Positions 35,103 to 43,386 of a stretch of 64,000 nucleotides of DNA are shown piece by piece. A program made the translations under genes and the position numbers. A model generated the notes under the pieces. That model made no database searches. It worked only from the letters and a program-made list of their open reading frames with translations, and had not been told where the DNA came from. How positions within the stretch are numbered: position 1 is the first letter of the stretch; each line of letters opens with the position of its first letter. The DNA is from NCEH01 sp040049195 (lineage in GTDB: Bacteria; Pseudomonadota; Alphaproteobacteria; Rhizobiales; Xanthobacteraceae): the NCBI RefSeq assembly GCF_040049195.1, contig NZ_JBDZDL010000011.1, one strand, 5' to 3'.

Positions 35103-36035
35103 ATGGCCCGCCCCGTCCTCTCCCCTCCCCGGCCGGCCCGCCGCCTGATCGGCTATGCCCGGGTCTCGACCGACGAGCAGGCGACCGATGCGCAGGTCGA
35201 CGAGCTGCGCGCGGCCGGCTGCCAGATCATCCGCCAGGAGCACGGCTCCGGCGCCTCGCGGGCCCGGCCGGTGCTGGCCAGGCTGATGCGCGAGATCGGG
35301 CCCAGTGACGTCCTGGTGGTGGTGCGGCTCGACCGCCTCGCCCGCTCGGTCAGCCACCTGCTCGCGGTGATCGAGGACCTGGAGGGACGTCAGGCCCACT
35401 TCCGCTCGCTGCGCGACCCGATCGACACCTCGACGCCACAAGGCATGTTCTCGCTGCAGGTGCTCGGCGCCGTCGCCCAGCTCGAGCGCGCCCTGATCGC
35501 CGAGCGCACCAAAGCCGGCATGAAGGCGGCCAAGGCGCGCGGCAAGCGCGCCGGCAACCCTGGCCTGCGCGAGCGCCGACCAGAGGCCATCCGCGCCGCC
35601 GCGGCGGCACGCCAGAAGGTCTATGTGGGCGACCTGATCGCCTCGGCCTCGACCTGGCTGCCGATCGTGCGGCGCATGCGGCCGCAGCACAGCTGGGACG
35701 ACGTCGTGCGGGTGCTGAACCATCGTGGCCAGAACTGGACCATCGAGAAGCTGCGGCGCGCCGTGCATCGGCTGGTGCAGGAGCGGATGGCGGAGGCGGA
35801 ACTGCTCCAGCGCTCGCCCCGGCGCCCGCCCGAGGACCGGCTGATGACGCTGGTCGCCGGCATCGCCATCGCCGACCCGGATCTCAGCCTGCGCGACATC
35901 GCCGCCCAGCTCGAGCGGATGCGCGAGCGGACGCCCCGTGGCGGGCGGCAGTGGGCGGCCTCCTCGGTGAAGTCCCTGCTCGACCAGGCGCGCCGGCTGG
36001 GGCGCGTGGTGCCGCAGCCGCGGGACGATGCCTGA
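35103..36035 (+). CDS. serine recombinase (resolvase/invertase family)
   Basis: A 310-residue serine recombinase. The catalytic serine is Ser22 in GYARVSTDEQ, and the conserved VVVRLDRLARSVSHLLAVI and GMFSLQVLGAVAQLERALIAERTKAGMKAA follow in pieces, the last being the family's E-helix. After about residue 170 comes a C-terminal extension of 130 residues, longer than Tn3-type resolvases. It may be the resolvase (TniR-like) of the nearby tni remnant, though its direction is opposite to tniQ and the two converge. Start ATG 35103. Confidence 0.9.
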   Translation: MARPVLSPPRPARRLIGYARVSTDEQATDAQVDELRAAGCQIIRQEHGSGASRARPVLARLMREIGPSDVLVVVRLDRLARSVSHLLAVIEDLEGRQAHFRSLRDPIDTSTPQGMFSLQVLGAVAQLERALIAERTKAGMKAAKARGKRAGNPGLRERRPEAIRAAAAARQKVYVGDLIASASTWLPIVRRMRPQHSWDDVVRVLNHRGQNWTIEKLRRAVHRLVQERMAEAELLQRSPRRPPEDRLMTLVAGIAIADPDLSLRDIAAQLERMRERTPRGGRQWAASSVKSLLDQARRLGRVVPQPRDDA

Positions 36036-37324
36036 GATCGCAACGTGCCCGTTCCGCGCGCGCTGGCGCCGGCGACAAGCCCGCGGCTCCTGAGAGCCCG
36101 CGCGCGCGGGGGAACCCGCGGGACTTCTGCGGCCCTGGTGGCGCTGTGCGCCGGTCCTTGGGCGGCGCCACGCCCTGCCGCCAACCGCACTGCCGACGGA
36201 GCCGGGGCATCGGCCCGAGGCCGCCGGGCCAGGGCCTTGTTGGACAGGGTGTTGAGAGTTCGGCGCTGCGGGCGCGGATCCTGCCCCTGAGCGGCACGCC
36301 ATTCCGCACGGGCCAGGATGGACCGGGCAAGCGCCAGATCGTCCGCATCCGATCGGCCCGGGGTTTTCGCACACGAGGAAGCCGCCATCGGCGCGGGTCG
36401 CTCCTTCACCCGCGGGCGCGGCTCCTCGGTCCAGGCCACCATCTGGTCCAGTGTGAAGGCCGGGCGGCCCCTCATCGAGGAGCGGCCGAGGTCCAGCAAC
36501 GCCACGACGCCCAGAAGCGTCACCATGCGCCAGCCGATCGGCGCCGTTGCCAGAGGCTCGGCGGGATCGACCCGCGCCTGTGCCGTCGGCGTCAGACGAA
36601 GATCCGGAACGACATCGGCCACGAATGGTGTGCGACGCCCGGTGCGCGGGCGAGGCGGCTTCCACAGCAGCCGAGCGACATGGATCATCCGATCCCGGAC
36701 CGCAGACTGATCGTCGATCGTTGCCGCCACCAGCGCCGACACGGTGGCAAAGAACCCTGTGGAGCCGGCGCGGCGCCCCTGGGGTGCCGCTCGTGCAAGC
36801 CTGCCGCATCGGACACAGGCCAGCCGAGCTGCTGCCTCATGAACAACGAAGCGGAAACCGGAATCATCGAAACAGTGCGGACAGGCTTCATCGAGAATAC
36901 GATGATGGCGGTCGCAGACCACGGTCTCCACCAGCGCCCACGACCGGCGGATATGATGGTCGCGGCAGGCGGCGGCATCGTCATCAAGACAGGCCAAACA
37001 GACCGGCCGCTGGAAAGCGCCGGGCACCCTCCCCTCCCCCCAGACATACCAGCTGCGCGACCGTGGCCGCGAGGAGAGCGTGAGGGCCTGCACGCGCTCT
37101 TCCGAAAATCGGCACGACGCCGCCCAAGCCTGCACCATCTCGGCCGAGGGTGCGAAGTCCCGCTCGGTGAATCCGGCACAGCGGTCGTCTCGGAGGACGC
37201 CAAGCCACCTCGAAAGGTCGTCGTGGATGAGGTCATAGCGGCATGCGACGCGACCTTGCCAAGACGACAGCAGCTCATCGCCTTCGGGCCGGGGCGCGAG
37301 GGGAAGCTCGCGCCGCACTGTCAT
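35621..37324 (-). CDS. tniQ: TniQ-family transposition protein, C-terminus doubtful
   Basis: The N-terminal 330 residues are a TniQ protein: LAPRPEGDELLSSWQGRVA, the zinc-binding Cys/His set (CLACLDD, CDRHHRILDEACPHCFDD, LACVRCGRL). TniQ is an accessory protein of Tn5053/Tn402-type transposons. Its ATG overlaps the stop of the TniB fragment (ATGA). The frame stays open to 35621 and crosses 415 bases of the recombinase gene on the other strand; that last portion (rich in Ser/Arg) looks non-coding, so the real protein likely ended near 36050-36150 before a frameshift. A pseudogene is likely. Confidence 0.65.
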   Translation of the reverse strand: MTVRRELPLAPRPEGDELLSSWQGRVACRYDLIHDDLSRWLGVLRDDRCAGFTERDFAPSAEMVQAWAASCRFSEERVQALTLSSRPRSRSWYVWGEGRVPGAFQRPVCLACLDDDAAACRDHHIRRSWALVETVVCDRHHRILDEACPHCFDDSGFRFVVHEAAARLACVRCGRLARAAPQGRRAGSTGFFATVSALVAATIDDQSAVRDRMIHVARLLWKPPRPRTGRRTPFVADVVPDLRLTPTAQARVDPAEPLATAPIGWRMVTLLGVVALLDLGRSSMRGRPAFTLDQMVAWTEEPRPRVKERPAPMAASSCAKTPGRSDADDLALARSILARAEWRAAQGQDPRPQRRTLNTLSNKALARRPRADAPAPSAVRLAAGRGAAQGPAHSATRAAEVPRVPPRARALRSRGLVAGASARGTGTLRSQASSRGCGTTRPSRRAWSSRDFTEEAAHCRPPRGVRSRIRSSWAAMSRRLRSGSAMAMPATSVISRSSGGRRGERWSSSASAIRSCTSRCTARRSFSMVQFWPRWFSTRTTSSQLCCGRMRRTIGSQVEAEAIRSPT

Positions 37325-37662
37325 CGACCGGCGCGCGGCTGAAGGCGCGCCTCGACCTTGCGCGTCATCGCGACGAGTGGCAGCACCAGTTCCTCGGTCT
37401 GGAAGCTGTCCATGGTGATGCATTCTGCGCCGGAGCGGATCGCCTCGACTGCAACCGTCTCGATCAGGCGGAAGATCCGCACCGTGACGCCATCGGTGAG
37501 ATCGAGCACCCGCGTACGGATCGCCGGTGCCGCGAGATTCGAGGGTCGCCGCAGCGGCAGGATCGTCGCCAGGCTCGCCAGCAACTGCGCGAGGCGTGCA
37601 TCGTTCTTCCAGTGCTGCAGGTGGAAGGCTTCGAACCGCTCTGCCAGCTGCGGATCGGTCAA
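37321..37662 (-). pseudogene. tniB: C-terminal fragment of TniB transposition ATPase
   Basis: A 113-residue open frame matches the C-terminus of TniB: ERFEAFHLQHWKNDARLAQLLAS, LPLRRPSNLAAPAIRTRVL, and VEAIRSGAECI. The N-terminal AAA+ ATPase part with Walker A is missing. Upstream on this strand lies the vapBC module, so an insertion or deletion removed the rest. It overlaps tniQ by ATGA, the normal tniB-tniQ arrangement. Confidence 0.75.
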
Positions 37663-37728
37663 CAGCGCCTGGCGCGCGAGGTCTGTCCCCGCGGGGGACT
37701 TCGAGCTGGCAAACCCGGGTCAGGGCGC

Positions 37729-37750
37729 GTATGGATGACTTCATCCATAC
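37729..37750. promoter_or_regulatory. perfect palindrome, likely operator of second vapBC
   Basis: GTATGGATGA-CT-TCATCCATAC: two perfect 10-base arms around 2 bases, 36 bases before the antitoxin start. A related half site (TCCATAC) lies at 37766-37772. It is the expected autoregulation site of the toxin-antitoxin pair. Confidence 0.7.
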
Positions 37751-37785
37751 ATCATGATAAGAACGTCCATACAGAGGAGCCCGCG

Positions 37786-38028
37786 ATGCGAACGCTGCAG
37801 ATCCGTGATGAACGCGCCCGCGTGCTGGCCGAGCAGCTGGCGGCACGGCGCAAGGTTACGATGACCGAAGCCGTGATCCAAGCCCTGGAGGGCGAGCTGA
37901 CACGCGAGAAGGACAAGGAGCCGCTGGCCAGCCGTCTCAAGCAGATCGCCACGGCGCTGGCGGCCGAAGCACAGCCCGGCGGCCGGGAGATGACCAAAGA
38001 CGAGGTCGATGAGATGTGGGGCCACTGA
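37786..38028 (+). CDS. vapB: VapB-type antitoxin, second copy
   Basis: An 80-residue antitoxin of the Rv0623-like VapB group. The N-terminal LQIRDERARVLAEQLAARR and TMTEAVIQALEGELTRE are typical; the C-terminal tail TKDEVDEMWGH should bind the toxin. A ribosome site (GAGGAG) lies 7 bases upstream. It overlaps vapC by one base (TGATG), the same layout as the first pair at 34.2 kb, but the protein is a different one. Confidence 0.85.
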   Translation: MRTLQIRDERARVLAEQLAARRKVTMTEAVIQALEGELTREKDKEPLASRLKQIATALAAEAQPGGREMTKDEVDEMWGH

Positions 38029-38426
38029 TGTTCGTCGACACCTCGGTCATCGTCTCAATCCTCGCCGACGAGCCGGACGCCGTCGTCTTCGCCAACAAGC
38101 TCACCGACGCGCCGCGCCGCTACACCTCGGGTCTGGTCATCCTGGAAGCGGCGATGCGTCTGTCGACACTGCTCAAGGTCGACCCCGTCGACGTCGAGGT
38201 GCGCATCCAGCAGGTCCTGGAGGAGGCGCGGATCTCCGTAATTCCCATCAACGCCAGCATCGCCAAGCGCGCCGTCGCCGCTTTCGCGACCTTCGGCAAG
38301 GGCCGCGGCCATCCGGCCCAGCTCAACCTCGCCGACTGCATGTCGTATGCCTGCGCGCGGGCGTACCGGGTGCCGCTGCTGTTCAAGGGCAATGACTTCT
38401 CACAAACCGACATCGAGGTCGCGTGA
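38028..38426 (+). CDS. vapC: VapC-type PIN-domain toxin, second copy
   Basis: A 132-residue PIN-domain ribonuclease. Acidic residues of the active site are visible: Asp4 (MFVDTSVIVSIL), Glu in VILEAAMRL, Asp in LNLADCMSYACA and Asp in KGNDFSQTDIEV. It is clearly related to the 34.5 kb toxin, especially at the C-terminus (GNDFSxTDI). Its stop overlaps the ATG of the tyrosine recombinase gene by 4 bases, an uncommon coupling. Confidence 0.92.
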   Translation: MFVDTSVIVSILADEPDAVVFANKLTDAPRRYTSGLVILEAAMRLSTLLKVDPVDVEVRIQQVLEEARISVIPINASIAKRAVAAFATFGKGRGHPAQLNLADCMSYACARAYRVPLLFKGNDFSQTDIEVA

Positions 38427-39517
38427 TGGTGGCGAGCAGCGACCCCGCTCCTGACCAGCTCGGCGATGAGGACGGCCCTCCGGATCCGGCTACGGCATTG
38501 GTAGCATCGCAGGCCCCCTCCCCTGCCCTTCCGGCGCATCTCGAACGCCTCGCAGACCGCGCACGGGACTACGTCGAGGCCGCAAGCTCGGCCAACACGC
38601 GTCGCGCCTATGCTTCCGACTGGAAGCACTTTTCCGCCTGGTGCCGGCGGCAGGGCCTTGAGCCCCTCCCCCCTGCCCCGGAGGTGGTCGGGCTCTACAT
38701 CACGGCCTGCGCGTCGGGCGCCGCCATTCCGGGTGGCGAGCCAAATGCGGTCACGACCATCGAGCGCCGGCTGTCCGCCATCTCCTGGAACTACACCCAG
38801 CGCGGCGCGGTGCTGGATCGGAGCGATCGGCATATCGCCACCGTGCTGACGGGCATCCGCAACACCCACGCCGCCCCGCCCCGGCAGAAGGAAGCGGTCC
38901 TGCCCGAGGATGTCATCGCCATGCTGGAGACGCTCGACCGCGGCGCGCTGCGCGGCCTGCGGGATCGCGCCATGCTGCTCCTTGGCTTCGCCGGCGGCTT
39001 GCGCCGCTCCGAGATCGTCGGCCTCGACGTCGCCCGGGACCAGACCGAGGACGGCCGCGGTTGGGTGGAGATCCTCGACAAGGGGATGATCGTGACGCTC
39101 CGCGGCAAGACCGGCTGGCGGGAGGTCGAGGTCGGGCGTGGATCGTCCGATGCCACCTGCCCCGTGGTGGCGCTGGAAACCTGGCTCAAGCTGGCGAAGA
39201 TCGGCCACGGACCCCTGTTCCGGCGCGTGACGCGGCAAGGCAAGGACGTTGGCCCCGACCGCCTGACCGACCGCGAGGTAGCACGCCTCGTCAAGCGCAC
39301 GGCGCTCGCCGCCGGTGTCCGCGGCGATCTCACCGAGGGCGAACGGGAGAAAAAATTCGCCGGCCATTCGCTGCGCGCCGGGCTCGCCTCTTCCGCCGAG
39401 GTCGACGAGCGGCACGTCCAGAGGCAGCTCGGCCATGCCAGCGCGGAAATGACCCGCCGCTATCAGCGCCGACGGGATCGGTTCAGGGTCAACCTGACCA
39501 AGGCGGCCGGTCTCTAG
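38423..39517 (+). CDS. tyrosine recombinase/integrase
   Basis: A 364-residue tyrosine recombinase. Core-binding domain at about 35-150 (SANTRRAYASDWKHFSAWC). Catalytic residues: Arg194 (GGLRRSEI), His315 and Arg318 (GHSLRAG), His338 (QLGHAS) and Tyr347 (RRYQR). This short type is common on alphaproteobacterial plasmids, where it may resolve multimers or capture mobile DNA. Its ATG overlaps the vapC stop (ATGA), so toxin and integrase are made from one transcript. Confidence 0.92.
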   Translation: MMVASSDPAPDQLGDEDGPPDPATALVASQAPSPALPAHLERLADRARDYVEAASSANTRRAYASDWKHFSAWCRRQGLEPLPPAPEVVGLYITACASGAAIPGGEPNAVTTIERRLSAISWNYTQRGAVLDRSDRHIATVLTGIRNTHAAPPRQKEAVLPEDVIAMLETLDRGALRGLRDRAMLLLGFAGGLRRSEIVGLDVARDQTEDGRGWVEILDKGMIVTLRGKTGWREVEVGRGSSDATCPVVALETWLKLAKIGHGPLFRRVTRQGKDVGPDRLTDREVARLVKRTALAAGVRGDLTEGEREKKFAGHSLRAGLASSAEVDERHVQRQLGHASAEMTRRYQRRRDRFRVNLTKAAGL

Positions 39518-39579
39518 TCTCGAGCCAAGCAACCAGGCGGGCCCTTCCAGCACCCCCCGTTCGGGGTCACGCGTGCTCA

Positions 39580-40851
39580 TCACCGATTGCCCACCGGATC
39601 AGTCCCGTCAGCCGACGACGAGCGGCCATGCACACCCCCTGCCCCGTCACGCTGTTGCTCGAGCTTCGCCCGCAGAAGCGCCATCACCATTGGCCAAGTC
39701 GAGAATTTGCTCTCCTGCGCTCGTTGCGTCAGGCTGCGTAGATAGCCCCCGGGGCACGAAATGTGCTCCGTCCGCTGCAGGATCGCAGCGATGACCGTGG
39801 CCGCTTGGCCTTCTCCCATCGCGGTACAGGCGTCCTGGTAGGCACTGGGGCTGATCCCGAGATAGGCCCGGGCCAGCTGCGCGGTCGCGAGCAGATCACG
39901 CCACGTTCGAATTTCTCCCCCTGCTGCAAGGCCCCGGATTTCGGGACAGGCATCAAGGATGATGTTCAGAGGAAGCTCCCGCTGCGGGAGCGTGCGGACG
40001 TTATTAGAACCAGACGCTTCGCCTTCTTCTTTTTTCGCATGGCTTTGTTCAGATTCAGTTTTAGAGTCTGGATTTGAATTCTGTTTGTGGCGCTCATTGT
40101 GAGACTCATTGGCGTTTGAATTTTGTGATTTTATGAAGTCCTCCAGCGTTTTATGCACAAGGGCACGAAGCTCGCTGAGCTCGGTCAGAATAATCTCCAC
40201 CGTTACCTTCGACGCTGACCTCGGGAGACGGTCCATGAGGTCCTGGTAAGCCATGCGATATCCTCGCCAGTCACCAGGAACCCCTTCTTCGATGCCGGCA
40301 GCGATCATCTTCACGACATCCCGCCGTGCGATCGTCAGCCGTTCGCGCAGAACCCGGAGGGCCTTTTTCTCCGCCTGCGTGGTCTCCGCGAGTCTTTTGA
40401 ACTCATCCGCCCGGGCCACAATGGGCGCCAGGTCAAAGCCGTAAGCCTGCTCGATCTCACCTGCCGGCCCTTTGCGCGCGAACCGCTTGCCGTTCGGGCT
40501 GTCTCTGCGGATTATCAGGCCACAATGCACGAGCACTGCGATGTGCCTGCGGAGCGTCGCCGGCGACATGCCGTTCGCCCGGTCGCTGAGCTGTGCATTG
40601 GACGGGAAGACGACGAGGTCGCCATCCGCGCACATCGTCGTCTCCTGGTGGAACGACAGCAACGCGCTGAGGATCGCGAGCGCGCGGTCGGTCGCGCCGA
40701 TCGCTTCCCTGGCCTCCCGGATATGTTGGAAGACCTTCCATTTATGAACCACCACATCGGACGCGACGGCCTGAGCTGTCACTTGGCTAGCCAACAGGCC
40801 AAGTGACATCGACCGCCGCCCGAAGGGCGTCGTGGGCATATGGGTATGCAT
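39580..40851 (-). CDS. repC: RepC replication initiator
   Basis: A 423-residue RepC, the initiator of repABC plasmids. The N-terminal winged-helix region (SDVVVHKWKVFQHIREAREAIG, LSDRANGMSPATLRRHIAVLV) is typical; a Ser/Asn/Glu-rich linker at about 245-285 separates the C-terminal domain (WRDLLATAQLARAYLGISPSAY and RAQESKFS). RepC binds the origin that lies inside its own gene in this plasmid class. It is the third gene of repA-repB-repC on the minus strand, with the ctRNA between repB and repC. It converges with the integrase gene. Confidence 0.95.
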   Translation of the reverse strand: MHTHMPTTPFGRRSMSLGLLASQVTAQAVASDVVVHKWKVFQHIREAREAIGATDRALAILSALLSFHQETTMCADGDLVVFPSNAQLSDRANGMSPATLRRHIAVLVHCGLIIRRDSPNGKRFARKGPAGEIEQAYGFDLAPIVARADEFKRLAETTQAEKKALRVLRERLTIARRDVVKMIAAGIEEGVPGDWRGYRMAYQDLMDRLPRSASKVTVEIILTELSELRALVHKTLEDFIKSQNSNANESHNERHKQNSNPDSKTESEQSHAKKEEGEASGSNNVRTLPQRELPLNIILDACPEIRGLAAGGEIRTWRDLLATAQLARAYLGISPSAYQDACTAMGEGQAATVIAAILQRTEHISCPGGYLRSLTQRAQESKFSTWPMVMALLRAKLEQQRDGAGGVHGRSSSADGTDPVGNR

Positions 40852-40918
40852 TTCCTTTTACCTATGTTGAGGCAAAAGAAACCTGCTCGCCGAAACAGCG
40901 CATCCCACGATGGGACTC

Positions 40919-40947
40919 TTGACTGCGATTCGCGGAAGTGCGATTCT
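40919..40947 (+). promoter_or_regulatory. candidate promoter of the ctRNA
   Basis: TTGACT (40919-40924) and GATTCT (40942-40947) are 17 bases apart, on the strand opposite to repABC and at the right distance from the terminator at 41006 for a transcript of about 50 bases. Confidence 0.6.
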
Positions 40948-40953
40948 CTGCTT

Positions 40954-41006
40954 GCTTAAGGACTGAGAAGGGCTTCCGGGACGTTGTTTCGGGGGCCTTT
41001 TTCTTT
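40954..41006 (+). ncRNA. repABC counter-transcribed RNA (incompatibility RNA)
   Basis: A short antisense RNA against the repB-repC leader. It lies in the 180-base repB-repC gap, is read opposite to repABC, and ends in a strong intrinsic terminator. In repABC plasmids this RNA of about 50-60 bases represses RepC synthesis and sets copy number and incompatibility. The start is placed by distance from the promoter, so it may be off by a few bases. Confidence 0.75.
40968..41006 (+). terminator. intrinsic terminator of the ctRNA
   Basis: Stem AAGG-(G)-CTTCCG pairs with CGGGGG-CCTT (one bulged G, two G-T pairs) around a GGACGTTGTTT loop, followed by TTTTTCTTTT. The loop sequence resembles that of other repABC ctRNAs. 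Confidence 0.75.
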
Positions 41007-41031
41007 TGCGGCCTAAGGGGTTAGCGGCTGT

Positions 41032-42039
41032 TTAGATGGGCGCCTCCTTGTTCTCCTCGAATTGTTGGTAGAGCTCCAGCAGCTTCGCCGCGATGAACTC
41101 TCCAAACTCACGTGAACCATCGGCGTCGACGATGATGGTGACCGTGTCACCCCCTCGTTCGACTGTCGCGATCTTGTTGCCGGCATCTGTCTTTACCGCG
41201 ACCTTCCGCGGCTTAGCGGCTCCCCTATTGGGCGCAATGGCATTGAACAGACGCACGAACCTCTGGTCGGTATCAGCCTGCTGAAATTTCGGGTCGGCTA
41301 GCACTTCGTCCAGCGGCGACATGTCTGGGAGTTCCGACAGACGCTCGGCGAGCGCTGTCCATCTTGGACGGCCTGCTTTTGGAGCGGGCCCGATTGCGTG
41401 AACAACACTCTTCGGAACCGACTTCGCCAATGCCAGAAGGCGCGACAGCTGTGTCTTCTCCATGCTCAGCGCCGACATGATCACGGCGCGATCGAAACCC
41501 TGATCTTCGAGTGTCATGGCAAACAGACCTCGCTCGATGTAGCTGAGGTCCTTGCGGGCGGAGTTCTCCTGGCCTTGGATGACAACGAGCTCTTCGTCGG
41601 TCAAGTCCTGGACCACCGCGCGCACTGGCCGTCCGAGCTTGGCGAGGATTTTTGCGCGTCGGTGGCCATAGGCGATCTGATAGTAATCTGGCCTATCAGG
41701 ATGTGGCCGGACGAGAATTGGACTCTTCTGGCCGGACTCCTTGATGGCATTGAAGAGCGTCTCGTATTCGGTGCCCTCGTCGTCGAGACGGTCTTGCGCG
41801 AAGGATCCCAGGAGCTTCTCGGCCGGAATGTCTACGACGGCGGCGCCAGACGCCACGAGCGCTCTTGCACGCTCAGCGGCGGTCGCTATTTGTCCAAGCG
41901 AACGACCCATAGCACCGACAGCGCCTGACCTCACATGCGCCACTGGCGTCGGCGCGGCCAATTCTAACGACGAGTTGCCACCTGGCAACTCGTCTGTTCT
42001 GCGGGTCAGCATAGCCTTCAGCGTGTCCTTCCGGCTCAT
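41032..42039 (-). CDS. repB: RepB partition protein (ParB family)
   Basis: A 335-residue ParB-type centromere-binding protein. The N-terminal region has the nucleotide-binding ParB motif: LVRPHPDRPDYYQIAYGHRRAKILAKLG being split around GHRRA, then NSARKDLSYIERGLFAMTL and the helix-turn-helix (DRAVIMSALSMEKTQLSRLLALAKSVP in pieces). It works with RepA to segregate the plasmid. ATG 42039 overlaps the repA stop (ATGA); an in-frame codon at 42054 is possible. A parS-like palindrome lies inside the first part of this gene. Confidence 0.93.
   Translation of the reverse strand: MSRKDTLKAMLTRRTDELPGGNSSLELAAPTPVAHVRSGAVGAMGRSLGQIATAAERARALVASGAAVVDIPAEKLLGSFAQDRLDDEGTEYETLFNAIKESGQKSPILVRPHPDRPDYYQIAYGHRRAKILAKLGRPVRAVVQDLTDEELVVIQGQENSARKDLSYIERGLFAMTLEDQGFDRAVIMSALSMEKTQLSRLLALAKSVPKSVVHAIGPAPKAGRPRWTALAERLSELPDMSPLDEVLADPKFQQADTDQRFVRLFNAIAPNRGAAKPRKVAVKTDAGNKIATVERGGDTVTIIVDADGSREFGEFIAAKLLELYQQFEENKEAPI
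41969..41994. repeat. parS-like palindrome inside repB
   Basis: GACGAGTTGCCA-CC-TGGCAACTCGTC, a perfect 12+2+12 palindrome. Its core GAGTTGCCA-NN-TGGCAACTC is repeated at 43365-43386. Such palindromes are the centromere (RepB-binding) sites of repABC plasmids. Confidence 0.8.
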
Positions 42040-43265
42040 GTCTCGCGTCCCCACGCTAGTTTCATCAGATTCTCGATCTCGCCATTAACGCCGTCGAGCG
42101 ATTCCATTGCGCGATCGTAAGTTTGCTTCCCAAAATTCTCCCGCCCGACTTCATAGAGCGTTTGCTTTGAGAGCCCGGCATCTGAGATCGCTGTCGACTT
42201 GACCATCGTGCTGTTGAGCACGCGCTCCCTGAAAAGCGACCGCATGAAAGCGACCATCTGCGTCTGGGGCGCGTCTGCGGGCTCAAACCGCGTGACGACA
42301 TATCGAATGAAATCGTAATCAAGATCCCCCCCGGACTCCTGCACCACACCCAGGATATCAGACGCCATCAGTAAGAACTGGCACATCGACATCACGTCGA
42401 GCATCTGAGGATGCACGGTGATCAGAAGACCTGTCGCAGCGCATAACGCGCCGAGCGTTAGAAAACCGAGCTGAGGAGGACAATCCAGGATCATCACGTC
42501 ATAGCCATCCGCGACTGTTCCAAGCGCCGTAGCAACCCGGCCAAAGAATGGTTCCGCGTCACGCTCGGCTAACGCCCGCGGCGTATCGTGCTCATACTCC
42601 ATCAGCTCAAGATTGGCTGGGATCAGATCAAGGCCTGCGAAATAGGTCTTGCGAATGACGTCCTTTAGCGGGCGACGATTTTCATCGTATCGCACCGCCG
42701 CGTACATCGTCTCGTTCGGCTGGATATCATACTCAGGCTGATAGCCATGAAGTGCTGTCAGCGACGCCTGGGGATCGAGATCGACTGCCAGGACCCGGTA
42801 TCCGTGAAGGGCGAGATACTGCGCCAGATGCGCGGCGGTCGTGGTCTTTCCGCTACCGCCTTTGAAATTCACGACCGCCATCACTTGGCAGTGCTCCGCT
42901 TCACGGCGATGCGGTACGTACTTCTTTCCCTTCGACCCCTCCTCTAGCGTGACGCGTAACTCATTGATTTGCTCGAGTGTATAGGACCGACGCCCTCCGG
43001 CCCCGAGCGACGGCTGGGGGCCCTTACCACCCAGCGACAGCTGCCGCAGATAGGCGTCGGCAATTCCAATGAGCTTCGCAGCCTCTACCGAGGAAAATGA
43101 TCGAAGGGATTTCTTTGAAACCGGCGGGAAAAGAGCCTCGCGCATAGCGAGCAGTTCCGCTGACAGCGCGGCGCCGTCGCCGGCGATGACATCCGTCATC
43201 AGCGGCTTAGCCCCCGATGTAAGAGTCTTTGAGCTACGTGCTTTCTGCATAACTACGATGCCCAT
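42036..43265 (-). CDS. repA: RepA partition ATPase (ParA family)
   Basis: A 409-residue ParA ATPase. An N-terminal extension with a helix-turn-helix (SFSSVEAAKLIGIADAYLRQL) precedes the deviant Walker A KGGSGKTT (residues 135-142), then LAVDLDPQASLT and MILDCPPQLG. RepA moves plasmid copies and, with RepB, represses the repABC operon. First gene of the operon; ATG 43265, or 43250. The upstream region has the second parS-like palindrome. Confidence 0.95.
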   Translation of the reverse strand: MGIVVMQKARSSKTLTSGAKPLMTDVIAGDGAALSAELLAMREALFPPVSKKSLRSFSSVEAAKLIGIADAYLRQLSLGGKGPQPSLGAGGRRSYTLEQINELRVTLEEGSKGKKYVPHRREAEHCQVMAVVNFKGGSGKTTTAAHLAQYLALHGYRVLAVDLDPQASLTALHGYQPEYDIQPNETMYAAVRYDENRRPLKDVIRKTYFAGLDLIPANLELMEYEHDTPRALAERDAEPFFGRVATALGTVADGYDVMILDCPPQLGFLTLGALCAATGLLITVHPQMLDVMSMCQFLLMASDILGVVQESGGDLDYDFIRYVVTRFEPADAPQTQMVAFMRSLFRERVLNSTMVKSTAISDAGLSKQTLYEVGRENFGKQTYDRAMESLDGVNGEIENLMKLAWGRET

Positions 43266-43364
43266 TCCAACTACGGCATTTGATCGTAGGCAGAATGAGG
43301 CCGAGTCGGGCTTATTGGCAAGGATTTTAACGTTAACGCCGGTTTACCGCTATGGCATTCAGGG

Positions 43365-43386
43365 TGAGTTGCCAGGTGGCAACTCA
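43365..43386. repeat. parS-like palindrome upstream of repA
   Basis: TGAGTTGCCA-GG-TGGCAACTCA, a perfect 10+2+10 palindrome, 100 bases before repA. Same core as the site in repB. It may serve both as centromere and in operon autoregulation. Confidence 0.8.

Noticed and set aside
34947..36809. Minus-strand frame of 620 codons
   Set aside because: Antisense of the serine recombinase and out of frame with TniQ; no motif.
38120..39583. Minus-strand frame of 487 codons
   Set aside because: Antisense of the tyrosine recombinase and vapC, which have full catalytic motifs.
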